32,146 nucleotides of DNA from Acidimicrobiia bacterium (GTDB lineage Bacteria; Actinomycetota; Acidimicrobiia; Spongiisociales; UBA5794), in the NCBI GenBank assembly GCA_013003395.1, contig JABDJC010000013.1:1-32146 (forward strand), read 5' to 3'. The notes under the pieces are model-generated. The model worked only from the letters and a program-made list of their open reading frames with translations. It was not told where the DNA came from and searched no databases. Shown piece after piece: positions 8,865 to 17,094 of the stretch. The translations under genes and the position numbers were made by a program. Position 1 is the stretch's first letter. Each line of letters starts with the position of its first letter.

Positions 8865-9670
8865 GCTTGGTCCTCCCTCGTCGGCGTAGGAGGGTTCCCT
8901 GCTCCCATGATCGCCTGATTGAAATCAACTAGAGAACCCGTCATCATTCCGGACTCGCTGGAGGCCAAGAAAGCGACCGCGGCTGCAACCTCATCGGGTT
9001 TCAACAGCCGCTGGAACGGTTGTCGCTGCTCGGCTTCTTCCAGCCAATCCTGGCCGTCGGTGTGGAATCGCCGTTGGATGGCGTCTTCACCCTCAGTGTC
9101 CATCCATCCGATATTCAGCAGATTGACGCGGATCTGCGACCACGCAACGGCATAAGCGACGTTGCGCGTGAGCATCATGAGCGCTCCCTTGGACGCCGCA
9201 TATGGAGCAAGATACGGCTGACCGCCATAGCCCGATTGCGATCCGATGTTCACGATCGAGCCGGCGATTCCTTCACGTTGCATCATCTTGATGGCGTCTT
9301 GCATCAACAAGAACGGCGCCCTCACGTTCACGGCCATCATTCGATCGAACAGCTCGGGCGTCGTGTCGAGAATGGTCCCTCGTACCGTCAGGGCGGCGAC
9401 GTTCACCAAGATGTCGATTCGCCCGAAATGGTTGTCCGCTTCGCTGATCAGGGTCCGACACGCATCGATTTCGGCAAGGTCGCCCGGAACGAACACTGCC
9501 TCGGTGGTCGAGTTGAGTTCAGCGACGACCTCGTTGCCACGATCCTGATCACGACCACCGAGGACGATTCCGGACACGCCTTCATCCACAAGACGGCGCG
9601 CCACTGCTGCGCCGAGCCCTTGCGTCGCTCCTGTGACCACCGCGACCTGTCCCTCGAAGCGCCGAGTCAC
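8861..9670 (-). CDS. SDR-family oxidoreductase (inositol locus, first of two)
   Basis: 269-aa classical short-chain dehydrogenase/reductase. [12 protein letters not shown] is the NAD(P)-binding Gly motif, NVAALTVRG a structural strand, NIGSQSG supplies the catalytic Ser and YAASK the Tyr-Lys pair, so it should be active. It sits between iolC and the second SDR with 4-bp overlaps at both ends (GTG start at 9670). In this setting it could oxidise or epimerise an inositol isomer or inosose, or act on an acid from a side branch; the sequence does not decide. Confidence 0.9.
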   Translation of the reverse strand: MTRRFEGQVAVVTGATQGLGAAVARRLVDEGVSGIVLGGRDQDRGNEVVAELNSTTEAVFVPGDLAEIDACRTLISEADNHFGRIDILVNVAALTVRGTILDTTPELFDRMMAVNVRAPFLLMQDAIKMMQREGIAGSIVNIGSQSGYGGQPYLAPYAASKGALMMLTRNVAYAVAWSQIRVNLLNIGWMDTEGEDAIQRRFHTDGQDWLEEAEQRQPFQRLLKPDEVAAAVAFLASSESGMMTGSLVDFNQAIMGAGNPPTPTREDQA

Positions 9671-10461
9671 GTCACCCTCGGGTACTTGAGGAACGGTTGA
9701 CCCATCGCCTCAGGCGAGAGCGCGCTGTATCCGCCGTCGACCGCGAGGTCGGTCCCGGTCACAAACCGTGCGTCGTCTGAGAGCAAGAACTCGATCCCCG
9801 CGGCGATCTCGTCCGGGTCCGCCATCCGTCCCATCGTCTGAAACTCCGCGGCAAACGCGTCGGCTCGCTCTCGGTCTCCCCAACCGACCTCGACGTTGCG
9901 ACTCCAGGTCCATCCTGGGGAGATGCTGTTGACTCTGATTCCTTGGCTTGCGAGCTGCGTTGCTCCTGTCTTGGCCAACATCATCAGCGCCGCCTTGGTC
10001 ACGGAATACACCATGCGTTTGGGTTGAGCCTGCTTGCCGCTGACGGAGGCTACGTAGACAACGGAACCACCGGATCCCTGTGAAAGGTAAGGAATCGCCT
10101 TCTGTGTGAGCACCGCGGCGGAGATCAGATTGACGTCGAACGCTCGATGCCATTCGGATCGCGTCGTGTCGTACAGAGCATCATCGAAGGTGACGGCCGC
10201 GTGCACGAGACCGTGGACACCACCGAATTCCCTTGCGGCCACCTCCAAGATCTCGTCGAGAAAGACATCGCTCGTCACATCGCCAACCTGGTAGTTCGCG
10301 CCTTCGGCGATCAGCCCCAACATCTCGCCATCGACCTCGGCGTTGCGGTCCGCCAAGAGCACGCGGCCGCCGCCGTCGATGATGCGGCGAGCGAGTGCGA
10401 GACCGATCAACGATGCGCCTCCGGTCACCACATATCCGCGATGTGTGTGAACCTGACTCAA
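9667..10461 (-). CDS. SDR-family oxidoreductase (inositol locus, second of two)
   Basis: 264-aa classical SDR with [15 protein letters not shown] as cofactor loop, VASVSGKQ (Ser) and YSVTK (Tyr/Lys), ending [22 protein letters not shown]. The Gly motif has the unusual ASLIG in place of SGIG. The start is TTG 10461, overlapping the iolD stop by 4 bp (TTGA); a later start would lose the first strand of the Rossmann fold. It is only distantly similar to the neighbouring SDR, so the pair is not a recent tandem duplication. Substrate is inferred to be a cyclitol or derived acid. Confidence 0.9.
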   Translation of the reverse strand: MSQVHTHRGYVVTGGASLIGLALARRIIDGGGRVLLADRNAEVDGEMLGLIAEGANYQVGDVTSDVFLDEILEVAAREFGGVHGLVHAAVTFDDALYDTTRSEWHRAFDVNLISAAVLTQKAIPYLSQGSGGSVVYVASVSGKQAQPKRMVYSVTKAALMMLAKTGATQLASQGIRVNSISPGWTWSRNVEVGWGDRERADAFAAEFQTMGRMADPDEIAAGIEFLLSDDARFVTGTDLAVDGGYSALSPEAMGQPFLKYPRVT

Positions 10462-12299
10462 ATGCCAACTCTCTGATGCTTCTTCTCGGCGTCAGCGGCG
10501 CCGCGAGCGAGACGCACCTGCTCTCGTTCACTCACCTCCGGAATGCCGACCTCCCACCAAGCTCCGCCCTCAGTCCACGTGTATTCGTCGATGTTCATGA
10601 CGATGACGTACGACCGGTCAGACGCCTTGGCTCGGGCGAAGGCGTCCGGAAGATCGGCGAGGCTGTCGACTCGTTCGACGGCGGCGCCCATCGATGCGGC
10701 ATGTTGAGCGAAGTCGACTTGGAAGTAGTGCTCGTGCCGCGCCGTACGAAGCAGATTGTTGAACTCCTCGCCGCCGGTGTTCACCTGCAAACGGTTGATG
10801 ACGGCAAAGCCGCCGTTGTCGAGCACCATGAATATGACCTTGTGACCGGTGAACACCGTCGAGTAGATATCAGAGTTCATCATCAGGTACGAGCCGTCGC
10901 CGACCCATGAGATCACGTCACCGTCGCCTCGTGCCATCTTGGCGCCCCATGCTCCTGCGATCTCATATCCCATCGTTGAGAAGCCATATTCGGAGTCGAA
11001 GGAGCCGACCGACTTCGAACGCCACCCCATCGTCAACTCGCCCGGAAGGCCGCCGGCCGCAGACAAGATGTAGTCCTCGTCGTCGCAAAGCTCGTTCACC
11101 GTCTGAATCACTTGGGCGTATGCCGGCGGATCGAGCTCCAGCTGCTTCCAGGAGTCGAGATAGCCGTGCCAGGCAGCGATGTGGCGTTGCGCGTTTTCGA
11201 GCCACTCGGATGGTGCCGAATAATCGTCGATCGCGTCGTCGAGCGCTTCCAGTGCCACTTTGGCATCGCCGACCACTGGTTGTGCGCCTTGCTTGTGGGC
11301 GTCCCACCGTGCGGTGTTGATGGCGACGAATTCGACGTCTGGGTTCTTGAACAACGCCCAGCTGCCCGTTGTGAAGTCTTGGAGGCGCGTCCCGATCGCC
11401 AGAACCACGTCGGCGTCTTCCGCGACGGCATTCGCCGCTTCAGAGCCGGTGACGCCGATTGGCCCCGCGTAATTGGGATGGTTGTGGACCAGCGTTGCCT
11501 TGCCTGCGACGGTCTCCACGACGGGAATGCCACGACGTTCTGCGAAACCAGTGAGCTCCGCCACAGCGCCTGAGTAGTGCACTCCCCCGCCGCTGATGAT
11601 CAACGGCTTGTTGGCGTTCGAGAGCAGTCGTGCTGCGGCTGCAACATCACGGGGGTCCGGTCCTGGCCTTCGAACGTAGTGCACCCGTGGCTCGAAGAAA
11701 CGCGCCGGATAGTCATAGGCTTCGGCCTGAACGTCCTGCGGCAGGGCAAAGAACGCAGGTCCTCTGGTCTGTGGGTCGAGCATGGTCGCGACCGCTTGCG
11801 GCAGTGACTGCACGACTTGTTCGGGCCTCGTGATCCGATCCCAGTAGCGAGATACGGGCTTGAACGTGTCACACACCGTCACCGTCGGGTCTTCGAACAC
11901 CTCGATCTGTTGGAGTACCGGATCCACGATGCGGTGCTGAAAGGTGTCACCCGAGAACAACAGAACCGGGATCCGGTTGGCGTGGGCCACCGCGGCCGCC
12001 GTGACCATGTTGGTGGATCCTGGTCCGATCGACGACGTCGCAATCATGATCTGCCGTCCCCGCTGCGCCTTGGCGAACGCGACAGCCGCCAACGCCATCG
12101 ACTGTTCGTTGTGACCACGCCACAGGGGCAGCTCGTCTTGAACGGGCTGCAGAGCCTCGGCCAGACAGGTGACGTTGCCGTGACCGAATATGCCGAACGC
12201 GCCGGGGAAAAGCGGCACTTCTACTCCGTCTACGACTGTTCGTTGTGCAATGAGCCATTTGACGATTGCTTGTGCGGTGGTCAGACGAATGGTTTCCAT
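10458..12299 (-). CDS. iolD: 3D-(3,5/4)-trihydroxycyclohexane-1,2-dione hydrolase
   Basis: ThDP-dependent ring-opening hydrolase of the inositol pathway (613 aa, near the usual 620-640). The ThDP activating Glu is in WRGHNEQSMAL (Glu65); the pyrophosphate/Mg motif is GDGSYLMMNSDI...DNGGF. The N-terminal block IRLTTAQAIVKWL and the long LPLFPGAFGIFGHGN segment are typical of IolD rather than acetolactate synthase. The reaction converts the diketo cyclitol from IolE to 5-deoxy-glucuronate. It follows the aldolase gene by 7 nt. The downstream SDR starts within its stop codon. Confidence 0.96.
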   Translation of the reverse strand: METIRLTTAQAIVKWLIAQRTVVDGVEVPLFPGAFGIFGHGNVTCLAEALQPVQDELPLWRGHNEQSMALAAVAFAKAQRGRQIMIATSSIGPGSTNMVTAAAVAHANRIPVLLFSGDTFQHRIVDPVLQQIEVFEDPTVTVCDTFKPVSRYWDRITRPEQVVQSLPQAVATMLDPQTRGPAFFALPQDVQAEAYDYPARFFEPRVHYVRRPGPDPRDVAAAARLLSNANKPLIISGGGVHYSGAVAELTGFAERRGIPVVETVAGKATLVHNHPNYAGPIGVTGSEAANAVAEDADVVLAIGTRLQDFTTGSWALFKNPDVEFVAINTARWDAHKQGAQPVVGDAKVALEALDDAIDDYSAPSEWLENAQRHIAAWHGYLDSWKQLELDPPAYAQVIQTVNELCDDEDYILSAAGGLPGELTMGWRSKSVGSFDSEYGFSTMGYEIAGAWGAKMARGDGDVISWVGDGSYLMMNSDIYSTVFTGHKVIFMVLDNGGFAVINRLQVNTGGEEFNNLLRTARHEHYFQVDFAQHAASMGAAVERVDSLADLPDAFARAKASDRSYVIVMNIDEYTWTEGGAWWEVGIPEVSEREQVRLARGAADAEKKHQRVGI

Positions 12300-12306
12300 C
12301 CGGTAG

Positions 12307-13068
12307 TCAGCCTTTCACTCGTTCGACGTACTCTCCAAGACCCCTGCTCATGAATCCCTCGATCCCCGTGGTGAAGTATCTCGCTCCGCGTTGCTTCCAC
12401 GCCGTGGCGAAGTCGGACGATCCGGCGTAGATGCCGAGGACCTTGTCGGAAGGCACGACGACTTCGGCAACGCGGTCCATCGCAGCCGCAACCTCTGGAT
12501 GATCGAACTGTCCGGGGTGACCGAGAGAGTGGGACAGATCCGTAGGTCCGATGAACAGGACGTCGACGTCAGGGACGTCCACGTACTGCTCGACGAGGTT
12601 GACCGCGTCAATCGTTTCGATGTGGATGATGACCATCGTCTCGCGATTCGCTCTCACGGTGTACTCGGCAATCGATTCTCCAAAACCGAAACGAGACGCT
12701 CTGCTGCCTGCGAGCCCGCGCCTACCGCGTGGTCCGTACTTGACGGACTGGACCGCTTCCTCGACCCCTTCGACCGAATTCACCCAAGGAACGTGCACAC
12801 CGTGCGCTCCCGCGTCGAGGAATTGCAGAATGTCGTGAGGTTGATTGGTCGGCACACGTGAAATCGGAGTGACGCCATGCAGTTCGGCGGCGCGACACAA
12901 GTCTTGCGTCTGATGGGCATTCACGTTGCCGTGCTCACCGTCGAACACCATGAAGTCGACGCCCGTGAGCGCTACGTTCTCAGCGAGAGTGCCCTCCGCG
13001 TACTTGAAGAACGTTCCGACGACCGTCTCGCCGGCCGCAAGCTTTGCTCGAGTGGTGTTGTTGATCAT
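12307..13068 (-). CDS. HpcH/HpaI-family class II aldolase
   Basis: 253-aa aldolase/citrate-lyase-type enzyme of the HpaI (4-hydroxy-2-oxoheptanedioate aldolase) family. Motifs: FMVFDGEHGNVN, MVIIHIETIDAVNLV (metal Glu) and FIGPTDLSHSLG (metal Asp). These enzymes normally cleave 2-keto-4-hydroxy acids to pyruvate plus an aldehyde with Mg or Mn. I choose ATG 13068 over the track's 13146 because GAGGA precedes it and the family starts near here. The locus has no IolJ, so this could substitute for it, but the expected IolJ cleavage gives dihydroxyacetone phosphate rather than pyruvate. A separate 2-keto-acid branch is therefore at least as likely. Confidence 0.88.
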   Translation of the reverse strand: MINNTTRAKLAAGETVVGTFFKYAEGTLAENVALTGVDFMVFDGEHGNVNAHQTQDLCRAAELHGVTPISRVPTNQPHDILQFLDAGAHGVHVPWVNSVEGVEEAVQSVKYGPRGRRGLAGSRASRFGFGESIAEYTVRANRETMVIIHIETIDAVNLVEQYVDVPDVDVLFIGPTDLSHSLGHPGQFDHPEVAAAMDRVAEVVVPSDKVLGIYAGSSDFATAWKQRGARYFTTGIEGFMSRGLGEYVERVKG

Positions 13069-13112
13069 GTACCGTCCTCGCTGCTTTCGTCGATCGAACC
13101 CGGTCCGCCCTG

Positions 13113-14288
13113 TCAGTCGAGCCTGAGGCTCACGACGTCTTCCCATCGCTCTGACTCCCAGGATCGCACCATGGCCGCTGCGACGCTCGCCACTGCCAGC
13201 GCATCAGTGAATCCGGGAGCGTGCTGTTTGCGGGCAATGACCGATTTGAGGAATTCGAGCGCCTCGATGATCTTCAAGTCTTCGTATCCCAACGAGTTGC
13301 CACCGCCGGGAACGATATTGCCCTGATGAGGGAACGCGTCGCCTGCCAGCACCTCCATGAAGCCGTCGACTGGCTGTTCGGAAGGCAGATACAGCTGCAA
13401 TTGGTTCAGCTTCTCGTGGTCCCACGACGCCGCTCCTTTGGACCCATTGAGTTCATACGCCATCTGGCTCTGGGGTCCGAATATCGAACGATCAACTTCG
13501 AGCGTTCCCCGCGCACCGTTTTCGAACTCGACGAGCGCGCCCACGTAGTCCTCGTTAGTCACGGTTCCCGTCGGATCCCCTGGTTCGCCACGGTCGTAGT
13601 GGGTGCCAGATCCGGGCTTCGGCATCGGTCGCTCCTTCACGAAGATCTCCTTGACGGAGACGACGCGCTTGATGGGTCCGAAGAGGTGAAGCGCCATGTC
13701 CGTTGCGTGGGACATGATGTCGCTCAGCACCCCGTAACCGGCCTCCTCTTGGAGGAACCTCCACGAAAGCAGACCCATCCGATCACGGCCGTACATCGAG
13801 AAGAACCGGCCTCGATAGTGCGTGAGCTCTCCGAGACGTCCATCGGTGATGAGCTGTTTCGTGTATTGGACCAGAGGCGCCCATCGATAGTTGAAGCCGG
13901 TGCCGGTGATCACCCCCGCCTTGCGCGCCGCAAGTTCTATGGCAGCCGTTGCGTTCGGGTCGATGCCGACCGGCTTCTCGCAAAACACATCCTTGCCGGC
14001 TGCAGCTGCTGCTTCTGCGATCTCCTGATGGAGACCGTTGGGTGCAGTGATGTCAACGACATCGACATCGTCGCGCTCGATCACGGCGCGCCAATCCGCC
14101 ACGCCTTCTCGATAACCAAAGTTGGCCTTCGCCATTTCGACCCGCGCCGGATCGGTGTCCGCCACGACAGCAAGGTGAGGCATCACACCGGCTTGGGGGT
14201 AATACGTGGGGATGGCCCGGTAGGCGCGAGAGTGCGCCTGACCCATCCAACCGAATCCGATCAGCCCGATACCTACTTCAGCACTCAC
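13113..14288 (-). CDS. Gfo/Idh/MocA oxidoreductase (second in inositol locus)
   Basis: 391-aa NAD(P)-dependent dehydrogenase: GLIGFGWMGQAHSRAYR (GxGxxG), VFCEKPVGID (EKP) and LSDIMSHATDMALHLFG as the substrate-site His/Asp helix. It belongs to a different Gfo subfamily from the window's IolG and its left-edge paralog (longer, SHxxD rather than IHDxD). I choose GTG 14288 instead of the track's 14309: GGAGG lies 5-6 nt before it and it overlaps the upstream stop by 4 bp (GTGA). Possible roles are scyllo- or chiro-inositol or inosose dehydrogenase. Confidence 0.9.
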   Translation of the reverse strand: MSAEVGIGLIGFGWMGQAHSRAYRAIPTYYPQAGVMPHLAVVADTDPARVEMAKANFGYREGVADWRAVIERDDVDVVDITAPNGLHQEIAEAAAAAGKDVFCEKPVGIDPNATAAIELAARKAGVITGTGFNYRWAPLVQYTKQLITDGRLGELTHYRGRFFSMYGRDRMGLLSWRFLQEEAGYGVLSDIMSHATDMALHLFGPIKRVVSVKEIFVKERPMPKPGSGTHYDRGEPGDPTGTVTNEDYVGALVEFENGARGTLEVDRSIFGPQSQMAYELNGSKGAASWDHEKLNQLQLYLPSEQPVDGFMEVLAGDAFPHQGNIVPGGGNSLGYEDLKIIEALEFLKSVIARKQHAPGFTDALAVASVAAAMVRSWESERWEDVVSLRLD

Positions 14289-15262
14289 GCGCCCTCCTGG
14301 GTGTTCCACACATGGGGATTGACCAAGTGCGGTGGTCGTCGGCCCTCGAGAACGTCGATGACCTGCTCGACGGCTCCGATGAAATTGGCGCGGCGGGCCT
14401 CTGGTGTGGCCGCCGCAACGTGTGGGGTCACGACGACATCGTCCCGCTCGAGCAACCTATGGCCGGGCGGCAGCGGCTCCGGTTCGGTTACATCGAGGCC
14501 CGCCGCCAAGAGCTGTCCCGAGTCGAGGGCTTCGATGAGCGCATCGAGATCTACGAGGCCGCCTCGTGCCGAGTTCACGAAGATCGAGCCCGGCTTGAAT
14601 CGAGCGAAGAGCTCACGAGAGAAGGTGTAGCGGGTTTGCTCAGTCAGGGGAATGTGAACCGACACCACATCAGCTTCTCCAACAAGCGTTTCGAGGCTTG
14701 CGGCAGCGTCGACCTTGGGATCGACGCCCGTCGGATCGAGATGGGGATCGAACACGACCACCTCCATATCAAGGGCTCGAGCAGCCACGGCAACTCGGCG
14801 CGCGATCCTGCCGAACCCGACGAGGCCGAGACGTTTTCCCATCAACTGCATGCCGTGATGACGAGCGTAGAAATCGGATTCACCCGCAATGAGCCGTTGG
14901 TGCGATTGTTTGACATTCTTGGCCGCAGCCAGCATCAACGCCATCGTGTGTTCTGCGGTCGACACCGTTGGACCGTCCGGGACGTTGCACACGGCGATCC
15001 CCCGCCTGGTTGCAGCCGCAACGTCCACCTTGTCGTAACCAATACCGGTGCGGGCGATGACACGCAGGTTCGGCGCCCGATCGAACACTTCATCGTCGTA
15101 TTCGGCAAGCGAGGCAACCACTCCCATAGCTGGCGTCAGGTCGTCAGAGGGCTCTGTCGGTGCGCCAGGGCCGATGATCGTGCACGACCCGTCGATCTCG
15201 GCAAGGAGATGCGGCAGTATCGGTCGCTCGAACCACACGAGATGGTCATGTCCTGTATTCAC
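14285..15262 (-). CDS. D-isomer-specific 2-hydroxyacid dehydrogenase
   Basis: 325-aa NAD(P)-dependent 2-hydroxyacid dehydrogenase (phosphoglycerate/glyoxylate-reductase superfamily). The nucleotide motif is LGLVGFGRIARRVA; the catalytic Arg is in NSARGGLVD, Glu in VTEPEPL and His in VVVTPHVAAAT. All three are present. The track's start (15325) runs through an operator palindrome. GTG 15262 has AGGAG at 6 nt and is the better start. It is the first gene of the downstream iol sub-operon, behind operator O1. A 2-hydroxyacid dehydrogenase is not a canonical iol enzyme; it may reduce or oxidise an acid from the aldolase or lactonase branch. Confidence 0.9.
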   Translation of the reverse strand: MNTGHDHLVWFERPILPHLLAEIDGSCTIIGPGAPTEPSDDLTPAMGVVASLAEYDDEVFDRAPNLRVIARTGIGYDKVDVAAATRRGIAVCNVPDGPTVSTAEHTMALMLAAAKNVKQSHQRLIAGESDFYARHHGMQLMGKRLGLVGFGRIARRVAVAARALDMEVVVFDPHLDPTGVDPKVDAAASLETLVGEADVVSVHIPLTEQTRYTFSRELFARFKPGSIFVNSARGGLVDLDALIEALDSGQLLAAGLDVTEPEPLPPGHRLLERDDVVVTPHVAAATPEARRANFIGAVEQVIDVLEGRRPPHLVNPHVWNTQEGA

Positions 15263-15305
15263 ACCGTCTCCTGAACACGTCGCTCCGAAAACCGACTCTA
15301 CCGGT

Positions 15306-15319
15306 TTGGAACGTTCCAA
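15306..15319. promoter_or_regulatory. Operator O1, LacI-type palindrome before hydroxyacid dehydrogenase
   Basis: TTGGAACGTTCCAA, a perfect 14-bp palindrome with a central CG, as bound by LacI-family repressors. It lies in the 63-bp gap between the SMP-30 stop (15326) and the dehydrogenase GTG (15262). It matches the sites at 18168 and 22937. It may control a second promoter here or act as a roadblock to read-through from iolG-iolE; no strong promoter boxes are visible. Confidence 0.8.
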
Positions 15320-15325
15320 TGGCAC

Positions 15326-16207
15326 TCAGCCGCCAGGACCGCCCAAGAACGGCGGCTCGGCGATGCCCGCGACACCGACGTCGAGGCACAACACCTTGCC
15401 GGCGTGTTCCTGGGGCTCTGGCACAGGGCCGACTTGAGCCGACATCGACGTGACAAACAGCTGATCAAGCGAGCTGCCCCCGAAGGCAGGCATGGTGGGC
15501 TTGTGTACCGGCACCTCCACGATGCGATCGATCTTTCCCGTAGGTGTCACCCGAATGATCGCCCATCCGAAAACGGCGGCGACCCAATAGCACCCAAGGC
15601 TGTCGACCGCCGCACCATCGGGCTTGCCCGGTAGGTCCGCGAAGTCGACAAACAGCCGCTCGTTGGTAGCCGCGCCGGAGTCGACGTCGTAGTCGAACGC
15701 CCACACGGACTCCTTGGGCGAGTCCGCGAAGTACATCGTTCGTCCGTCTGGCGAGAACGCCAGCCCGTTGGACACGCCGATGTCCCGTCGCACGGTCAAC
15801 ACCGAGCCATCGCCTCCGACCCGATGCAACATCCCCACGTGATTGCCGGCACTGGTGTCGGTGTCGAACGAGCCGACCCAAAAGCGGCCCGCAGGATCGC
15901 ATCTCCCGTCATTGAGCCGCACCCGCGGCCGTGGCTCTTCGATTGGAATCCACGGCTCTGTCGTACCGGCCTGCCAGTCGAGCCAAACCAATTCGTGCTC
16001 CATCGCCACAAGGAGCATTCCTGGCGCAGACGTCACCGCCAGCGAGCCGGGCCTTCCCGGCAAATGAACGGTTTCGACGGCTCCCGAAGAGGGATCGAGT
16101 CGATGCACGTCCCGGCCTTCGATGTCTATCCAATAGAGACACGCCTCTTGGACACTCCACAATGGGCACTCACCAAGGGTCGAGATGACGTCGGTGACCG
16201 GCCTCAC
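15326..16207 (-). CDS. SMP-30/gluconolactonase-family lactonase
   Basis: 293-aa six-bladed beta-propeller of the SMP-30/regucalcin/gluconolactonase family, which opens sugar-acid lactones using a divalent metal. The metal-site residues are visible: Glu in LGECPLW, Asn in VRLNDGRCDPAGRFW, Asn in GVSNGLAFSPDGRTMYFADS, Asp in KPDGAAVDSLGCYWVA. No signal peptide, so it is cytosolic. Its GTG start overlaps the iolE-like stop by 4 bp. In this locus it would hydrolyse a lactone made by one of the Gfo or SDR dehydrogenases, which points to an oxidative side branch beyond the standard iol pathway. Confidence 0.93.
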   Translation of the reverse strand: MRPVTDVISTLGECPLWSVQEACLYWIDIEGRDVHRLDPSSGAVETVHLPGRPGSLAVTSAPGMLLVAMEHELVWLDWQAGTTEPWIPIEEPRPRVRLNDGRCDPAGRFWVGSFDTDTSAGNHVGMLHRVGGDGSVLTVRRDIGVSNGLAFSPDGRTMYFADSPKESVWAFDYDVDSGAATNERLFVDFADLPGKPDGAAVDSLGCYWVAAVFGWAIIRVTPTGKIDRIVEVPVHKPTMPAFGGSSLDQLFVTSMSAQVGPVPEPQEHAGKVLCLDVGVAGIAEPPFLGGPGG

Positions 16208-17094
16208 AGTGTCGCCGCAAGATCACGGAGAAACTGCACGCTCGCCTCGGCGTCGCTCATCGGACCCTCACCGACCGGTGGCTCTCCGACGAGCGCACAG
16301 TCCTGCTCCAGGACGTACCAGCCGTCGTACCCGATGCCCTCCAAGTACCTGATCACTCCCTCGATGTCGACGTCGCCCGAGCCGACTGGCGTGAACATTC
16401 CGTCGATCGTCGCCTGGCGGAACGGCACAGATCCGGAGCGCACCGCAAGGGCGGCCTCCGCCGAGAGATCTTTCAGATGGACGTGCCTCACCCGATTCCC
16501 TGCAGCCTTGGCGATCTCTACCGGGTCAGCGCCGGCCAGGAAGAGATGCCCGGTGTCGAGGCAGAGACCGGCGTCGCTCGAGTCCAGCAACCGATGCGTG
16601 TCTTGTGCGGTAGCGACCGCCATTCCCCAATGCGGGTGCACCGCGGTTGCGACGCCGATGTCTCCGGCGATTCCCTGAAGACGCTGGAGGTTGGCAAAAA
16701 ACGTGCGCCACTCTTCCAGAGCCAGGTCGACGGGCTGGTCGTACCCGTCGAGGTGTGAGGAGGGACCGACGACGATCACCTTGGAGCCGCCTGCGGCGAG
16801 CTGACGCGCGGCGCGTTCTGCATACTCGAGTACGGCGTCGATCTTGTCGGGTCGATACAACAAGGCCGGCACGAACCCTCCGACGAGCTGGAGGTCGTAT
16901 CCAGAGAGATAGTCGACCAACTGGCTCGGATCGGTGGGAAGAAAGCCGTCAGGTCCGAGCTCGGTGGCAGACAGACCCGTCGCAACCATCTCGGACATCA
17001 CTCGATCCGGATGCATGAGGTGGCCCCAGCCCGGCGACCCATCCACGCCCCACGTGATCGGCGCACCTGCGATGCGCTCCAGGAACGGTGTCAT
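16204..17094 (-). CDS. iolE: Sugar-phosphate isomerase/epimerase-type TIM barrel, probable inosose dehydratase
   Basis: 296-aa xylose-isomerase-like TIM barrel (AP-endonuclease 2 superfamily). The start IAGAPITWGVDGSPGWG and TELGPDGFLP match the pattern of myo-inosose-2 dehydratase (IolE), which removes water from 2-keto-myo-inositol. Likely metal ligands occur in TELG, CLDTGH, HVHLKD and VLEQD. The length fits IolE (about 295-300). It overlaps iolG (ATGA) and the lactonase (GTGA), so the three form one translationally coupled unit. Assignment rests on motif pattern plus position directly after iolG and in the same locus as iolD/B/C. Confidence 0.85.
   Translation of the reverse strand: MTPFLERIAGAPITWGVDGSPGWGHLMHPDRVMSEMVATGLSATELGPDGFLPTDPSQLVDYLSGYDLQLVGGFVPALLYRPDKIDAVLEYAERAARQLAAGGSKVIVVGPSSHLDGYDQPVDLALEEWRTFFANLQRLQGIAGDIGVATAVHPHWGMAVATAQDTHRLLDSSDAGLCLDTGHLFLAGADPVEIAKAAGNRVRHVHLKDLSAEAALAVRSGSVPFRQATIDGMFTPVGSGDVDIEGVIRYLEGIGYDGWYVLEQDCALVGEPPVGEGPMSDAEASVQFLRDLAATL

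Noticed and set aside
13009-13016. GAACGTTC, resembling the core of the iol operator
   Set aside because: Only the inner 8 bp match, the flanks (A/CG) break the TGGA..TCCA arms, and it lies inside the aldolase coding region.
13221-14630. 469-aa plus-strand ORF antisense to the second Gfo gene
   Set aside because: Spans the antisense of two well-supported genes and has no family features; high GC makes long antisense frames common here.
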